The notes: generated by a model from the sequence alone, not told the origin. DNA of 43,015 bases from an uncultured Amaricoccus sp. (GCF_937891315.1 NZ_CALAGI010000035.1:1-43015), one strand, 5' to 3'; shown: positions 24,234 to 33,167, numbered from the stretch's first letter. Translations and numbers: made by a program.

Positions 24234-26057
24234 CTACTTCGCCTTGCGGAGCTTTCGGAGCCCGCTGAGCATGTTGCCGAAAACGTCGGGCTTGATCCCC
24301 TGGGTGCGCATGATCGTGTATTGCTGGCCGAAGGTGATCGAGTTGTTCGCCACCCAGTAGATCACCAGCCCGCTGGCGAACTTGCCGAGCATGAACATGA
24401 AGATCCAGGGCATCCAGGTGAAGATCATCGCCTGGGTCTTGTCGGCGGGCGCCGGGTTCAGCTTCTGCTGCAGCCACATCGACAGGCCGAGCAGGATCGG
24501 CCAGACCCCGATCGACAGGATGCCGAGCGCGCTGGCATGGGTCGGCGCGGCCCAGGGCAGCAGGCCGAAGAAGTTCATCCAGCTCGTCGGATCGGGCGCG
24601 GAAAGATCGCGGATCCAGCCGAAGAACGGCGCGTGGCGCAGCTCCAGCGTGACGAAGATCACCTTGTAGAGCGAGAAGAAGATCGGGATCTGCAACAGGA
24701 TCGGCAAGCAGCCGGCGGCGGGGTTCACCTTTTCCCGCTTGTAGAGCGCCATCATCTCCTGCTGCATCTTCACCCGGTCGTCGCCGGCGGCTTCCTTCAG
24801 CTTCTCCATCTCCGGCTGAAGCGCCTTCATCTTCGACATCGAGACGTAGGACTTGTAGGCGAGCGGGAACAGCAGCAGCTTGATGATGAAGGTGAGGCCG
24901 ATGATCGCGAGGCCCATGTTGCCGATCAGCGCGTGCATCTGGTGCAGGACCCAGAAGATCGGCTTGGTGAGGAAGAAGAACCAGCCCCAGTCGATGGAAT
25001 CGACGAAGCGGTCGATATGCATGTCGTTCTGGTAGTCGCGGATCGTCGCCCATTCCTTGGCGCCGGCGAAGAGCGAGGTGACGGACTGCGCGGTTTCGCC
25101 AGGGCCCACCGTCATCACCGGCATGCGGATGTCGGTCTGGAAGGTGTCGGTCGCCTGCGTGTATTTCGTCACGGCGGTGAAGGGCTGGGTCGGCGACGGG
25201 ATGAGCGTCGTCATCCAGTAGTGGTCGGTGAAGCCGATCCAGCCGTTGCCGGTGACATCGATCCGCTGCGCGGCGGCGCCCTCGGCCGGGTCGACCGGCA
25301 GATCCATGATCTTCTTGTATTTCAGCTCGTTGAGCTGGCCGTCGGTGACCGAGATCACCCCCTCGTGCAGGATATAGAAGTTCATCAGATCGGACGGGAT
25401 TCCGTGCCGCGCGATGATGCCGTAGGGCGCGAGCCGGACCGGCGCGGCGGTGGTGTTCTCGACCGACTGGGTGGTGGTGAACATGAAATTGTCGTCCACC
25501 GCGATCACGCGACGGAAGATGAGCCCCGCGCCATTGTCCCAGACCAGCGTCACCGGCGTCGTCTCGGTCAGCACCGCGCCGCTCTCCGCGCGCCAGGGCG
25601 TGCTCGGCCCCGGCACGGCGTTCGCCGCCAGCCCCTCGGCCGGCGACCAGCCGTAGAGCGCGTAATAGGCGTTCGGCACCCCGGCGGGCGACAGGAGCGT
25701 GACATTGGGCGAACCCTTGTCGACGGTCACGAAATAGTCGTTGAGGCTGAGGTCATCGACGCGGCCGCCGACCAGCGACAGCGACCCGGTCAACCGGGCG
25801 GTACGGATCTCGACGCGCTCGGTCTTGTTCAGCGCTTCGGCCCGCGTCGCGGTCTGCGCCACCTCCAGAGTCGGCGCCTGGGTCGTGCCCGCGCCGCTCG
25901 CGACGGCTGGCACGCTCACCGTGCCGTCGGCCTGGGTGACCGCCGGCGTCTGGGGCGCTGTCTGCGATTCCGGCGGCGGAAACAGCAGGAACCAGACCAG
26001 GATGACCAGGAAGCTCAGCGCGGTCGCCAGGATCAGATTCCTGTTCTGGTCGTCCAT
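24234..26057 (-). CDS. yidC: Membrane protein insertase YidC (607 aa)
   Basis: YidC inserts and folds inner-membrane proteins, alone or with SecYEG. It has an N-terminal membrane helix (NLILATALSFLVILVWFLLF), a Pro/Thr-rich linker and a large periplasmic beta-sandwich domain (about 65-345). The conserved five-helix core has FFLTKPIFWVLHQMHALIGN, a cytoplasmic coiled region (MKALQPEMEKLKEAAGDDR) and GCLPILLQIPIFFSLYKV. The arginine that sits in the groove lies in the first core region. The start ATG 26057 has GGAG nine bases upstream. Length and layout match proteobacterial YidC. Confidence 0.97.
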   Translation of the reverse strand: MDDQNRNLILATALSFLVILVWFLLFPPPESQTAPQTPAVTQADGTVSVPAVASGAGTTQAPTLEVAQTATRAEALNKTERVEIRTARLTGSLSLVGGRVDDLSLNDYFVTVDKGSPNVTLLSPAGVPNAYYALYGWSPAEGLAANAVPGPSTPWRAESGAVLTETTPVTLVWDNGAGLIFRRVIAVDDNFMFTTTQSVENTTAAPVRLAPYGIIARHGIPSDLMNFYILHEGVISVTDGQLNELKYKKIMDLPVDPAEGAAAQRIDVTGNGWIGFTDHYWMTTLIPSPTQPFTAVTKYTQATDTFQTDIRMPVMTVGPGETAQSVTSLFAGAKEWATIRDYQNDMHIDRFVDSIDWGWFFFLTKPIFWVLHQMHALIGNMGLAIIGLTFIIKLLLFPLAYKSYVSMSKMKALQPEMEKLKEAAGDDRVKMQQEMMALYKREKVNPAAGCLPILLQIPIFFSLYKVIFVTLELRHAPFFGWIRDLSAPDPTSWMNFFGLLPWAAPTHASALGILSIGVWPILLGLSMWLQQKLNPAPADKTQAMIFTWMPWIFMFMLGKFASGLVIYWVANNSITFGQQYTIMRTQGIKPDVFGNMLSGLRKLRKAK

Positions 26058-26123
26058 GAAGGTGACTCCGGTCTGACCCCGACAATATAGTCTGGGGGGT
26101 TCAACAGCCGCCGGGGTCAAACG

Positions 26124-28121
26124 TCAAGGTGTATTCGGGTCGCCGGCCACCGCTCCGCCGAGGCCCGGAAGGCGGGGACCGGACATGTCGTAGGGCCGGG
26201 CGTTGAACGAGCGCAGCCAGTGGAACGTGTCGGCCCGCGACATCGGTTTGGCGAGGAGAAATCCCTGGAAGAGGTCGCAACCGAGCCGGCGCAGCATCGC
26301 CTCCGCGTCCTCGGTCTCGACTCCTTCGGCCAAGGTGCTGATGCCGAGCGCCCGCGCCATCGCGATCATCGAGGCGGTCAGCTTCTGCTGTTCCTCGCAG
26401 GTCTCGATGCCGAAGATGAAGCCGCGGTCGATCTTGATGCGATTGACCATGAAGCGGCGCAGGTTCGAGATCGAGGCATGGCCGGTGCCGAAATCGTCGA
26501 GTTCGATATGGAACCCGGCGGAGGCGAGACCGCGCAGGTTGCGCACCACGAGATCGGCGTCGCTCTTGATCAGTACCGTCTCCAGCACTTCGATGGCGAG
26601 GCGCGACGGGTCGAGGTCGAACCGCTCGACCTCCCACTTGATCTTCTCGATCAGCCTCGGGTCGCGCAACTGGGCGAGGGCGAAATTGACGCCGACCCGG
26701 GGAACGTCGAGGCTCGCGTCGTCCCAGGCCCGGATCGCCTCCAGCGTACGGGTCAACACCACCTCGCCGATCCGCTCGGTCAGATCGGCCTGCTCGGCGT
26801 GCTCGAGAAACGCCGCCGGGGTCAGCAGGCCGTGCCGGGGATGCTCCCAGCGCACCAGCGCCTCGAAGCCGGCGAAGCGGCCGCTGCGCAGATCGACCTG
26901 CGGCTGGAAGAAGGGAACGAGTTCGCCCCGGCCGAGCCCGGACAGAAGCTCGGTATAGAGGGTCTGGCGCCTTTCCACCTCGACGCGCAGGCTCTCGCGG
27001 AAATAGCGGATGTTGCCCGGGCCGGCGCTTTGCGCCTCGGCCAGCGCGATCTCGGCATTGGTGATCACACGGTCGGGATCGGCCTCGTCGTCGGAGAGCA
27101 GGGTGACGCCGATGCTGGAGCCGAGCCGGCGGGCGCCACCCCGGATCGAGAAGGGCTTGGCGAGCGCGCTCTGGATCCGCCCGGCGATCGTCGCCGCCGC
27201 GTTCGCATCCTCCAGATCCCCCGCCACCACCACGAAATCGTCCTGGCCGAGATAGGCGGCGAAATCGCCGGCGCGCAGCGCGTGCTGCACGCGGCGGGCG
27301 GTGATGCGGATGATCTCGTCCGTCGTGCGCTGCCCGAGCGTCTCGCGCAGGAGGCTGAACTTGTCGAGGTCGATGCGCAGCACGGCGGTCTGCGTCTGCG
27401 CCCGCTTCGCACCGGCCGCGAGCTGCGACAGATAGGCATGCAGATAGGTCGCGTTCGGCAGCGAGGTCAGCGGATCATGCAGCAGGCGGAAGCGGTTCTC
27501 CCGATCCGCCTCGAGCGTGCGCCGCACCCAGTCGCGCACCCGCCGCCGCGCCGGCAGCACGACCCAGGTGACCAGTCCGGCGCCGACCAGCGCATGGGCG
27601 AGAAGCGAGCCGAGCAGGATCTGGCGCGCCCGCGTCGCCGCGCGCGCGCTATCGCCGGCGGCGCGCATCCGCGCGAGATCCAGCCTCGGCGCCAGCTGCC
27701 CCGCCACGAGGCCGCGAAGCTCGGTCACCGCGGTCGCACCGAAGCCGGGTCGGGTCAGGATGGCGCGCGCCTCGTCCGCGACATGGCCGATCTCGTCCGC
27801 GTCCTGTCCGGGCGCCGCGCGGATCCCGTCCCGCTGCAGAAGCCAGCCGAGATCCTGCCTCGCACGGGAGAGATCCTTCGCCGCCGGATCCTTGTCGGCG
27901 TCGAGCGCCACCAGCTTCGCCAGCGCCGCCTGCGCGGCGTCGGACGCCTCCGCGCTGACCCGGGCCCGCTGCCACGCCCGTCCCTGGTCGCGGATCGCCG
28001 CGTCGAAGATCGCATGCGAGATCACGGCCAGCGCCAGGCCGATGCCCAGGATGGTCCAGGTCACGCCTGCGAACAGGCGGTCCGGGGCCGGACGGGACGA
28101 GGATTCGGACGCGGTGATCAT
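26124..28121 (-). CDS. Membrane GGDEF-EAL protein, likely c-di-GMP phosphodiesterase (665 aa)
   Basis: Two membrane helices (about residues 18-40 and 172-193) flank a periplasmic helical sensor. The GGDEF domain follows (HDPLTSLPNATYL) with a degenerate active site, YLGQDDFVVV instead of GGDEF, so it should not make c-di-GMP. The EAL domain keeps its catalytic residues: GFEALVRWEHP, VNFALAQL, IEVLETV, IELDDFGTG, KIDRGFI, LAEGVET and FQGFLLAKP. It should hydrolyse c-di-GMP. The GGDEF part may bind GTP or dimerise. The gene stands alone between ttcA and yidC. A link to the RTX/glycan surface locus in the same window is possible but unproven. Confidence 0.92.
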   Translation of the reverse strand: MITASESSSRPAPDRLFAGVTWTILGIGLALAVISHAIFDAAIRDQGRAWQRARVSAEASDAAQAALAKLVALDADKDPAAKDLSRARQDLGWLLQRDGIRAAPGQDADEIGHVADEARAILTRPGFGATAVTELRGLVAGQLAPRLDLARMRAAGDSARAATRARQILLGSLLAHALVGAGLVTWVVLPARRRVRDWVRRTLEADRENRFRLLHDPLTSLPNATYLHAYLSQLAAGAKRAQTQTAVLRIDLDKFSLLRETLGQRTTDEIIRITARRVQHALRAGDFAAYLGQDDFVVVAGDLEDANAAATIAGRIQSALAKPFSIRGGARRLGSSIGVTLLSDDEADPDRVITNAEIALAEAQSAGPGNIRYFRESLRVEVERRQTLYTELLSGLGRGELVPFFQPQVDLRSGRFAGFEALVRWEHPRHGLLTPAAFLEHAEQADLTERIGEVVLTRTLEAIRAWDDASLDVPRVGVNFALAQLRDPRLIEKIKWEVERFDLDPSRLAIEVLETVLIKSDADLVVRNLRGLASAGFHIELDDFGTGHASISNLRRFMVNRIKIDRGFIFGIETCEEQQKLTASMIAMARALGISTLAEGVETEDAEAMLRRLGCDLFQGFLLAKPMSRADTFHWLRSFNARPYDMSGPRLPGLGGAVAGDPNTP

Positions 28122-28424
28122 GCCCGATCCTAGGGCGGGCGGGCCTCAGCAAGCGTTAATTCGGCTCCGGGGGCCGCTCCGATTCTCCCCCGCATTCTCG
28201 GCGAATTTTCAGCTTCCCGTCAGGCCCCCGGGCGCCGTCGCCCTTCGTGACCAATCCGAAAGCGCGGCCGGACCCGGAGGAGGGCCACCTTCGGTTTCAT
28301 TCAGGTTTGCTAACCTGGAGAGCAGTCGTTTCGCGCCAACAGGTGCGAAACAAGGAAAGACTTGCGCGCACCGCGCGCTCGGGTCGCGCGGCAAAGGCCG
28401 CGCCGCCCGCCGGCGGCGGGCGCC
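28122..28424. other. Gene-free stretch with several inverted repeats
   Basis: I see no convincing gene in these 303 bases. Perfect inverted repeats occur at 28302-28317 (CAGGTT-TGCT-AACCTG), 28328-28351 (GTTTCGC with GCGAAAC, ten-base loop) and 28405-28421 (7-bp GC stem just past the ttcA stop, a possible terminator). The promoter of the GGDEF-EAL gene must lie at the low-coordinate side, but I cannot place it. A small RNA is possible. Confidence 0.4.
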
Positions 28425-29255
28425 TCACAGCCCTTTGAAATCGAAGAGACCCGGGTCGAGCAGGTGGCTCGGATTTACCTGGGTCAAGGCGCGGAACAGG
28501 ATCGCGCGGCGCCCGGGGCTCGCCTCCTCCCATCCATCGACCATCTGCTTGATCCGCTGGCGCCAGAGCCCGTCTTGGCTGCCGCAGAGGTCGCAGGGGA
28601 TGATCGGATAGTTCATTGCCCGGCTGAACCGCGCGCAATCGGCCTCGGGCACCAGCGCCAGAGGTCGCAGCACATGGAGATCGCCCTCGTCGTTCAGGAG
28701 CCGCGGCGGCATGGCGGCGAGCTTGCCGCCGTGAAAGAGGTTGAGCAGGAAGGTCTCGATGACGTCGTCGCGGTGGTGGCCGAGCACCACCGCCGCGCAG
28801 CCTTCCTCCCGCGCGATCCGGTAGAGGTTGCCCCGGCGCAGGCGCGAGCAGAGCGCGCAGTAGGTCTTGCCCGCCGGCACCTTGTCCATGACGATCGAAT
28901 AGGTGTCCTGATACTCGATCCGGTGCGGCACCCCCATGCGGGTCAGGAACTCCGGCAGCACGGTCGCCGGAAAGCCTGGCTGACCCTGGTCGAGGTTGCA
29001 GGCGAGGATCTCGACGGGCAGCAGGCCGCGCCAACTGAGCTCGGTCAGGGCGGCGAGCAGGGTATAGCTGTCCTTGCCGCCGGACAGGCAGACCAGCCAG
29101 CGATCGCCGCGGCGGACCATGCCGTAGGTCTCGATCGCCTCGCGGGTCAGGCGGATGATCCGCTTGCGCAGCTTGCGGAACTCCGTCGAGGCGGGCGCCC
29201 CGGCGAACAACGGATGGATCTCGTTCCCGGGGATGTCGTCTTCGTCGTCCAACAT
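28425..29255 (-). CDS. ttcA: tRNA 2-thiocytidine(32) synthetase TtcA (276 aa)
   Basis: TtcA is an Fe-S enzyme that thiolates cytidine 32 in some tRNAs. The PP-loop ATPase motif is CLSGGKDSYTLL (about residues 54-65). Two CXXC pairs, CALCSRLRRG (about 130) and CDLCGSQ (about 220), supply cluster and catalytic cysteines. LGHHRDDVIETFLLNLFHGG is strongly conserved in the family. The start is ATG 29255 (MLDDEDD) or ATG 29267 (MARGMLD), and neither has a strong ribosome site. It follows yidD in the rpmH-rnpA-yidD cluster. Confidence 0.94.
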   Translation of the reverse strand: MLDDEDDIPGNEIHPLFAGAPASTEFRKLRKRIIRLTREAIETYGMVRRGDRWLVCLSGGKDSYTLLAALTELSWRGLLPVEILACNLDQGQPGFPATVLPEFLTRMGVPHRIEYQDTYSIVMDKVPAGKTYCALCSRLRRGNLYRIAREEGCAAVVLGHHRDDVIETFLLNLFHGGKLAAMPPRLLNDEGDLHVLRPLALVPEADCARFSRAMNYPIIPCDLCGSQDGLWRQRIKQMVDGWEEASPGRRAILFRALTQVNPSHLLDPGLFDFKGL

Positions 29256-29305
29256 GCCCCGAGCCATAGCGCGGCCCGCCCCGCCCTGCAACGACTCCAG
29301 CCCGG

Positions 29306-29524
29306 TCAGGGCACGGGGTCGATGCCGGAGGGGCCCCAGGGATGGCAGCGGCCGATCCGGCGCAGCGTCAGCCAGCCGCCGCGCAGCGCGCCATGCCGGT
29401 CGAGCGCTTCGAGCGCATAGGCCGAGCAGGTCGGCTGGAAGCGGCAATGCATTCCGACCCAGGGCGAGAGCAGCAGCCGATAGGCCCGCACCGGCAGCGC
29501 GAGCAGATGCGCGGCGGGGCTCAT
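29306..29524 (-). CDS. yidD: Membrane protein insertion efficiency factor YidD (72 aa)
   Basis: This is a small membrane-associated protein that helps YidC-dependent insertion. The family motifs CRFQPTCSAYALEAL and GCHP-like RIGRCHPWGPSGIDPVP are intact, and the amphipathic N-terminus (HLLALPVRAYRLLLSPWVG) is present. It lies 13 bases after rnpA, the usual position. Confidence 0.95.
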   Translation of the reverse strand: MSPAAHLLALPVRAYRLLLSPWVGMHCRFQPTCSAYALEALDRHGALRGGWLTLRRIGRCHPWGPSGIDPVP

Positions 29525-29537
29525 GCTTGCGCCGGGC

Positions 29538-29915
29538 TCATGCGTGCACCGACTCGAGCGCGCTCCGCAGGTCGTCGCAAAGCTGGTCGAAGGGGTGGGT
29601 CGCGGTCACTCCGGGACGGCCGATCAGCACATAGTCCCAGCCCGGCCGCGCGCCCGAGGCCAGCACCGCGCGGGCGGCGGCGCGCAGCCGGCGCTTGGCG
29701 CGGTTGCGCGCGACCGCGTTGCCCACCTTCTTTGAACAGGTGAAGCCGACGCGGGCGCTTGTCCCGGTTGGCTCCTCGCCGGTCAACTTTTCCGCGGTCA
29801 ACTCGCCCGGCGCGCGTTGACGCGCCTGCAGGGTGAAGGCGGGGCGCGACTTGCGCCGCGCCCGAGCGGCGGCGAGGAAATCCGCGCGGCGCGTCAGCGT
29901 CCGGACAGCCGCCAT
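29538..29915 (-). CDS. rnpA: Ribonuclease P protein component (125 aa)
   Basis: This is the protein subunit of RNase P, which binds the RNA subunit and helps 5' processing of tRNA precursors. RTLTRRADFLAA, VGFTCSKKVGNAVARNRAKR (the RNR motif) and the C-terminal GWDYVLIGRPG are typical. An insert of about 12 residues (GELTAEKLTGEE) lengthens the central loop. It begins 13 bases after rpmH. Confidence 0.95.
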   Translation of the reverse strand: MAAVRTLTRRADFLAAARARRKSRPAFTLQARQRAPGELTAEKLTGEEPTGTSARVGFTCSKKVGNAVARNRAKRRLRAAARAVLASGARPGWDYVLIGRPGVTATHPFDQLCDDLRSALESVHA

Positions 29916-29928
29916 GGCGGCCGGCGGC

Positions 29929-30066
29929 TCAGGCCGACAGGCGCTTGCGGCCGATGGCCCGGCGGCGGTTCAGAATGATCCGGCCGCTCTTGGTCGCCAT
30001 GCGGGCGCGAAAGCCGTGCCGGTGCTTGCGCACGAGGTTGCTCGGCTGAAAGGTACGTTTCGACAT
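29929..30066 (-). CDS. rpmH: Large ribosomal subunit protein bL34 (45 aa)
   Basis: The reading frame gives MSKRTFQPSNLVRKHRHGF, then RARMATKSGRIILNRRRAIG and RKRLSA, which is the full L34 sequence. It is highly basic, and the length of 45 is normal. GGAG/GAAG precedes the ATG at 30066. It heads the rpmH-rnpA-yidD-ttcA transcript from the promoter at 30136-30164. Confidence 0.98.
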   Translation of the reverse strand: MSKRTFQPSNLVRKHRHGFRARMATKSGRIILNRRRAIGRKRLSA

Positions 30067-30135
30067 CTTCTTCTCCAGTCAGCGCCGGAGCGAAGCCGGC
30101 CCGGGTCGCCGCGACGCCCGAAATTCGAAGGCCTG

Positions 30136-30164
30136 CCTATAGGACCGGGCGCCGGAGGAGTCAA
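30136..30164 (-). promoter_or_regulatory. Promoter of the rpmH operon
   Basis: Read leftward: -35 TTGACT (30159-30164), a 17-base spacer, -10 TATAGG (30136-30141). This is the best sigma70-type match I found in the window. It predicts a leader of about 60 nt before rpmH. Confidence 0.75.
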
Positions 30165-30202
30165 TCAGGACGGAGGGCCGCGCATCGAATTTGGCCACCA
30201 GC

Positions 30203-30300
30203 GGTGTGACCGTTTTCAATGGTCCAGCCGGGCATGATCGCCACCATTGATTCCTGCCGGAGACATCTGGCCCCCTCGCGCCTTCCGCGGGTGTGCTCGG
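30203..30300. repeat. Diverged copy of the dispersed intergenic repeat
   Basis: This segment aligns by eye over about 95 bases with 35818-35905: TGACCGTTTTCAATGGTC against TGACCGTCTTCAACGGTC, then AGCCGGGCA, GCCGGAGA versus CCCGGAGA, and a CTCGCGCC/CCGC end. The GACCGT...GGTC hairpin is kept through a G-U pair. Terminal repeats are not recognisable. It lies between the divergent rpmH and histidine kinase genes. Confidence 0.55.
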
Positions 30301-30450
30301 GGTACCCGCCCGTGCGGCTTGCCCCTGGCAGGTCGGCAAGGCGCGGTCGCGGGGATGTGCTGCCCCGGCGGATCGCGAGATGAGCGCGACGGCGTGTGAT
30401 CCCGGGGCGGAACGCGTTCCCGACGGGCCGCGCGGACCCGGACCCGCGCC

Positions 30451-30479
30451 TTGTCCGCGTCGGGCGCAGCGCATAGAGT
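30451..30479 (+). promoter_or_regulatory. Candidate promoter of the histidine kinase gene
   Basis: -35 TTGTCC (30451-30456), 17 bases, -10 TAGAGT (30474-30479). The predicted start lies about 25 bases before the ATG at 30510. The match is moderate, and the region is GC-rich. Confidence 0.4.
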
Positions 30480-30509
30480 CCGGTGCGACCGCGCTGCCTC
30501 GGATTTCGC

Positions 30510-31895
30510 ATGTTTCTGAATACGCTATCGGGCCGGATCCTGGGCTTGGTGATCCTCTTCGTGGTGATCGCCGAGGTCCTGATCTTCGTTCCCGCGGTGG
30601 CGCGCTTTCGCGAGAGCTACCTGCAGCATCGGCTCGATCTCGGGCAGCTCGCGGCGCTCGCCTTGCTCGCGACGCCGCCGGACCAGGACGTCGCGCCGAA
30701 CCTGCAGTCCGAACTGCTCGCCACGGCCGACCTGCTGACCGTGACCCTGCAGCGCGCCGAGGTTCGCGAACTCGCCATGTCGGTCGAGAACCCGCCGATG
30801 GTCGAGGCCAGCTACGACCTGCGCGACGCCGGTCTCGTCGAGCTGATCCGCGGTGGGGCGCGGGTGTTCCTGTCGTCCGACAACCGGGTGATCTCGGTCA
30901 AGGGCTACACCCAGCAGGGGCTCAAGGGCGAGGTGCAGGTGACCATGTACGAGGCGCCGCTGCGCGAGCAGATGATCGCCTACGGCCTGCGCATCCTCTA
31001 TCTGTCGCTCGTCACCTCGGCGGGGGTCGCAGCGCTCCTGTTCTACGCGGTGCAATGGCTGATCGTGCGGCCGATCAAGCGGGTCGCCGACAGCATGATC
31101 GCCTATCGCGACGCGCCGGAGGATGCGACCCGGGTGATCGCTCCGAAGAGCCGGGTGCGCGAGCTGCGCCAGGCCGAGACCGCGCTGCGCGACCTGCAGG
31201 TGCAGCTCGCCGCGGCCCTGCGCCAGAAGGAGCGGCTCGCGGCGCTGGGCGGCGCGGTGGCGAAGATCAGTCATGACCTGCGCAACCTCCTCACCACGGC
31301 GCAGCTTCTCGCCGACCGGATCGAGGCGAGCGCCGATCCGGCCGTCGGGCGCACCGCCCCGAAGCTGGTGCATTCCCTCTCCCGGGCCATCGCGCTCTGC
31401 GAACGGACGCTCGCCTTCGGCAAGGCCGAGGAGCCGCCGCCGGTGCTCGCCGCCGTCCCGCTCGCGCCGCTGGTCTGCGAGGTGGTCGAGAGCGAGAGCG
31501 AAGGCGTCGCGCAGAAGGGGATCGCGATCCTCGCCGATATTCCCGCGGCGCTTCGGGTCCGGGCGGACGCCGACCAGCTGTTTCGCGTGCTGTCGAACCT
31601 CGTCCGCAACGCGGGCCAGGCGATCGAGACCTCGGGCAGGCCCGGCACCGTCACCGTCTCGGCGCGCGCCGCCGGGGCCTGGTGCGAGGTCTCGGTGGCC
31701 GACACCGGGCCCGGCCTGCCGGCGAAGGCGCGCGAGAACCTGTTCCAGCCGTTCCGGGGCGGCGCGCGTCAGGGCGGCTCCGGCCTCGGCCTCGTCATCG
31801 CCGCCGAACTCGTCAAGGGCCACGGCGGCGCTCTCACCCTCGCCGAGACGGGCCCCGCCGGCACGGTCTTTCGCGTCACTTTGCCGATGCCCTGA
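30510..31895 (+). CDS. Sensor histidine kinase (461 aa)
   Basis: This is a membrane sensor kinase with a first helix (about residues 8-30), an extracytoplasmic sensor of about 125 residues, a second helix (about 160-182) and a HAMP-like linker (VRPIKRVADSMIAYRDAPED). The phospho-acceptor region is KISHDLRNLLTTAQLLADRI, with His255. ATPase motifs follow: N-box SNLVRNAGQAI, G1 VADTGPGLPAKA and G2 GGSGLGLVIAAELV. ATG 30510 is preferred over an upstream GTG at 30483. No response regulator lies beside it; the nearest is at 37051-37737. Its stimulus is unknown. Confidence 0.92.
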   Translation: MFLNTLSGRILGLVILFVVIAEVLIFVPAVARFRESYLQHRLDLGQLAALALLATPPDQDVAPNLQSELLATADLLTVTLQRAEVRELAMSVENPPMVEASYDLRDAGLVELIRGGARVFLSSDNRVISVKGYTQQGLKGEVQVTMYEAPLREQMIAYGLRILYLSLVTSAGVAALLFYAVQWLIVRPIKRVADSMIAYRDAPEDATRVIAPKSRVRELRQAETALRDLQVQLAAALRQKERLAALGGAVAKISHDLRNLLTTAQLLADRIEASADPAVGRTAPKLVHSLSRAIALCERTLAFGKAEEPPPVLAAVPLAPLVCEVVESESEGVAQKGIAILADIPAALRVRADADQLFRVLSNLVRNAGQAIETSGRPGTVTVSARAAGAWCEVSVADTGPGLPAKARENLFQPFRGGARQGGSGLGLVIAAELVKGHGGALTLAETGPAGTVFRVTLPMP

Positions 31896-31911
31896 TCCTC
31901 AGGAGATCAGG
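31891..31911. terminator. Hairpin joining two convergent stop codons
   Basis: CCTGATC and GATCAGG form a perfect 7-bp stem with a seven-base loop. It spans the stop codons of the kinase (31893-31895) and the glycerate kinase (31899-31901), which are only three bases apart. It may act as a bidirectional terminator. No T-run is present. Confidence 0.4.
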
Positions 31912-33167
31912 ATCGCCCGGAAGTCGTTGACGTTGGTCCCGGTCGGACCCGTCACCAGCAGATCGCCGGCGAGGTCGAGCGCGGTCCAGGCATCGTTGCC
32001 GTCGAGCAGCGCGCGGGGGTCGGCGCCGGCCGCCCGGATGCGCGCGACCGTGCCGCCATCCGCGAAGCCACCTGCGTTGTCCTCGGACCCGTCGATGCCG
32101 TCGGTATCGGCGGCGAGCGCGGTCACGCCGGCCATTCCGTCGAGCCCGAGCGCCAGCGACAGCAGGAATTCGCTGTTGCGCCCGCCCTTGCCGCGCCCGC
32201 GGAGCGTCACCGTCGTCTCGCCGCCGGAGAGCAGGACCACGGGCCGCGGAAACGGCCGGTCGCGGGCCGCGATCTCCCGGGCGATGGCGGCGTGGACGCG
32301 GGCGACCTCGCGCGCCTCGCCCTCGACCGCGTCGGACAGGATCACCGCCCGCAGCCCCTTCGCGGCGGCGGCGGCCTCCGCCGCCTCCAGCGAGACGGCG
32401 GCCGAGGCGATGACCCGAACCGTGTTCCGCGCGAAGGCCGGATCATCCGGGCTCGGCGCCGCGCAATCCGGCCGGGCGAGATGGTCGAGCACCGCCTTCG
32501 GCAGATCGAGGCGATAGCGGCGAACCACCGCCCGCGCCGCCTCCGGTCCCGCCGGGTCCGGCACCGTCGGCCCGGAGGCGACGAGCCAGGGATCGTCGCC
32601 CGGAATGTCGGAGACCACCAGCGAGGCGACGCGCGCGGGCGCGGCCGCCTTGGCGAGGCGTCCGCCCTTGATGCCGGAGACGTGCTTGCGCAGCACATTC
32701 ATCTCCGAGATCGGCGCGCCGCAGGCGAGGAGCGCGCGGTTGACCGCCAGCTCGTCCTCCAGCGTCAGGCCGGCGGGCGGGCAGGGCAGCAGCGCCGATC
32801 CGCCGCCGCAGATCAGCGCGATGACCAGATCGTCCGGTCCGAGCCCGGAAACCGCCTCGAGCAGCCGCCGCGCGGCGACGATGCCGGCGGCGTCCGGCTC
32901 GGGATGCGCGGCCTCCAGCACCTCGATCCGCTCGCAGGGCGCGCCATAGCCGTAGCGGGTGACAACGACGCCGGAGAGCGGTCCATCCCACGCCGCCTCC
33001 AGCGCCTGGGCGAGCTGCGCCGCGCCCTTGCCGGCGCCGACGACGACGGTGCGCCCCTTCGGCCGCTCCGGCAGGTTCAGGGCGACGCTCCGGTCGGGCA
33101 GCGCGGCGGCGATCGCCGCGTCCAGCAGCGCGCGCAGCAGTGCGCGGGCCCCCGTGTCAGAGCGCAT
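31899..33167 (-). CDS. Glycerate 2-kinase, GckA/TtuD (MOFRL) family (422 aa)
   Basis: This enzyme would phosphorylate D-glycerate to 2-phosphoglycerate in serine-cycle, tartrate or glyoxylate metabolism. The N-terminal DUF4147-type domain has VVVGAGKGAAQLAQALE, LICGGGSALLPCP, ISEMNVLRKHVSGIKGGRLA and SDIPGDDPWLVASGPT. The MOFRL domain has LLSGGETTVTLRG, GGRNSEFLLSLAL and ADTDGIDGSEDNAGG. All are family-typical. Its start overlaps the Dabb-domain gene by 11 bases, so the two are co-transcribed. Confidence 0.93.
   Translation of the reverse strand: MRSDTGARALLRALLDAAIAAALPDRSVALNLPERPKGRTVVVGAGKGAAQLAQALEAAWDGPLSGVVVTRYGYGAPCERIEVLEAAHPEPDAAGIVAARRLLEAVSGLGPDDLVIALICGGGSALLPCPPAGLTLEDELAVNRALLACGAPISEMNVLRKHVSGIKGGRLAKAAAPARVASLVVSDIPGDDPWLVASGPTVPDPAGPEAARAVVRRYRLDLPKAVLDHLARPDCAAPSPDDPAFARNTVRVIASAAVSLEAAEAAAAAKGLRAVILSDAVEGEAREVARVHAAIAREIAARDRPFPRPVVLLSGGETTVTLRGRGKGGRNSEFLLSLALGLDGMAGVTALAADTDGIDGSEDNAGGFADGGTVARIRAAGADPRALLDGNDAWTALDLAGDLLVTGPTGTNVNDFRAILIS

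Noticed and set aside
28247..28438. A 63-codon open frame in the gap before ttcA
   Set aside because: It has no ribosome site and an Arg-rich product, overlaps hairpins and is probably non-coding.
31891..31911. Hairpin as a strong intrinsic terminator
   Set aside because: The stem is perfect, but no T-run follows on either strand. It is kept only as a weak terminator call.
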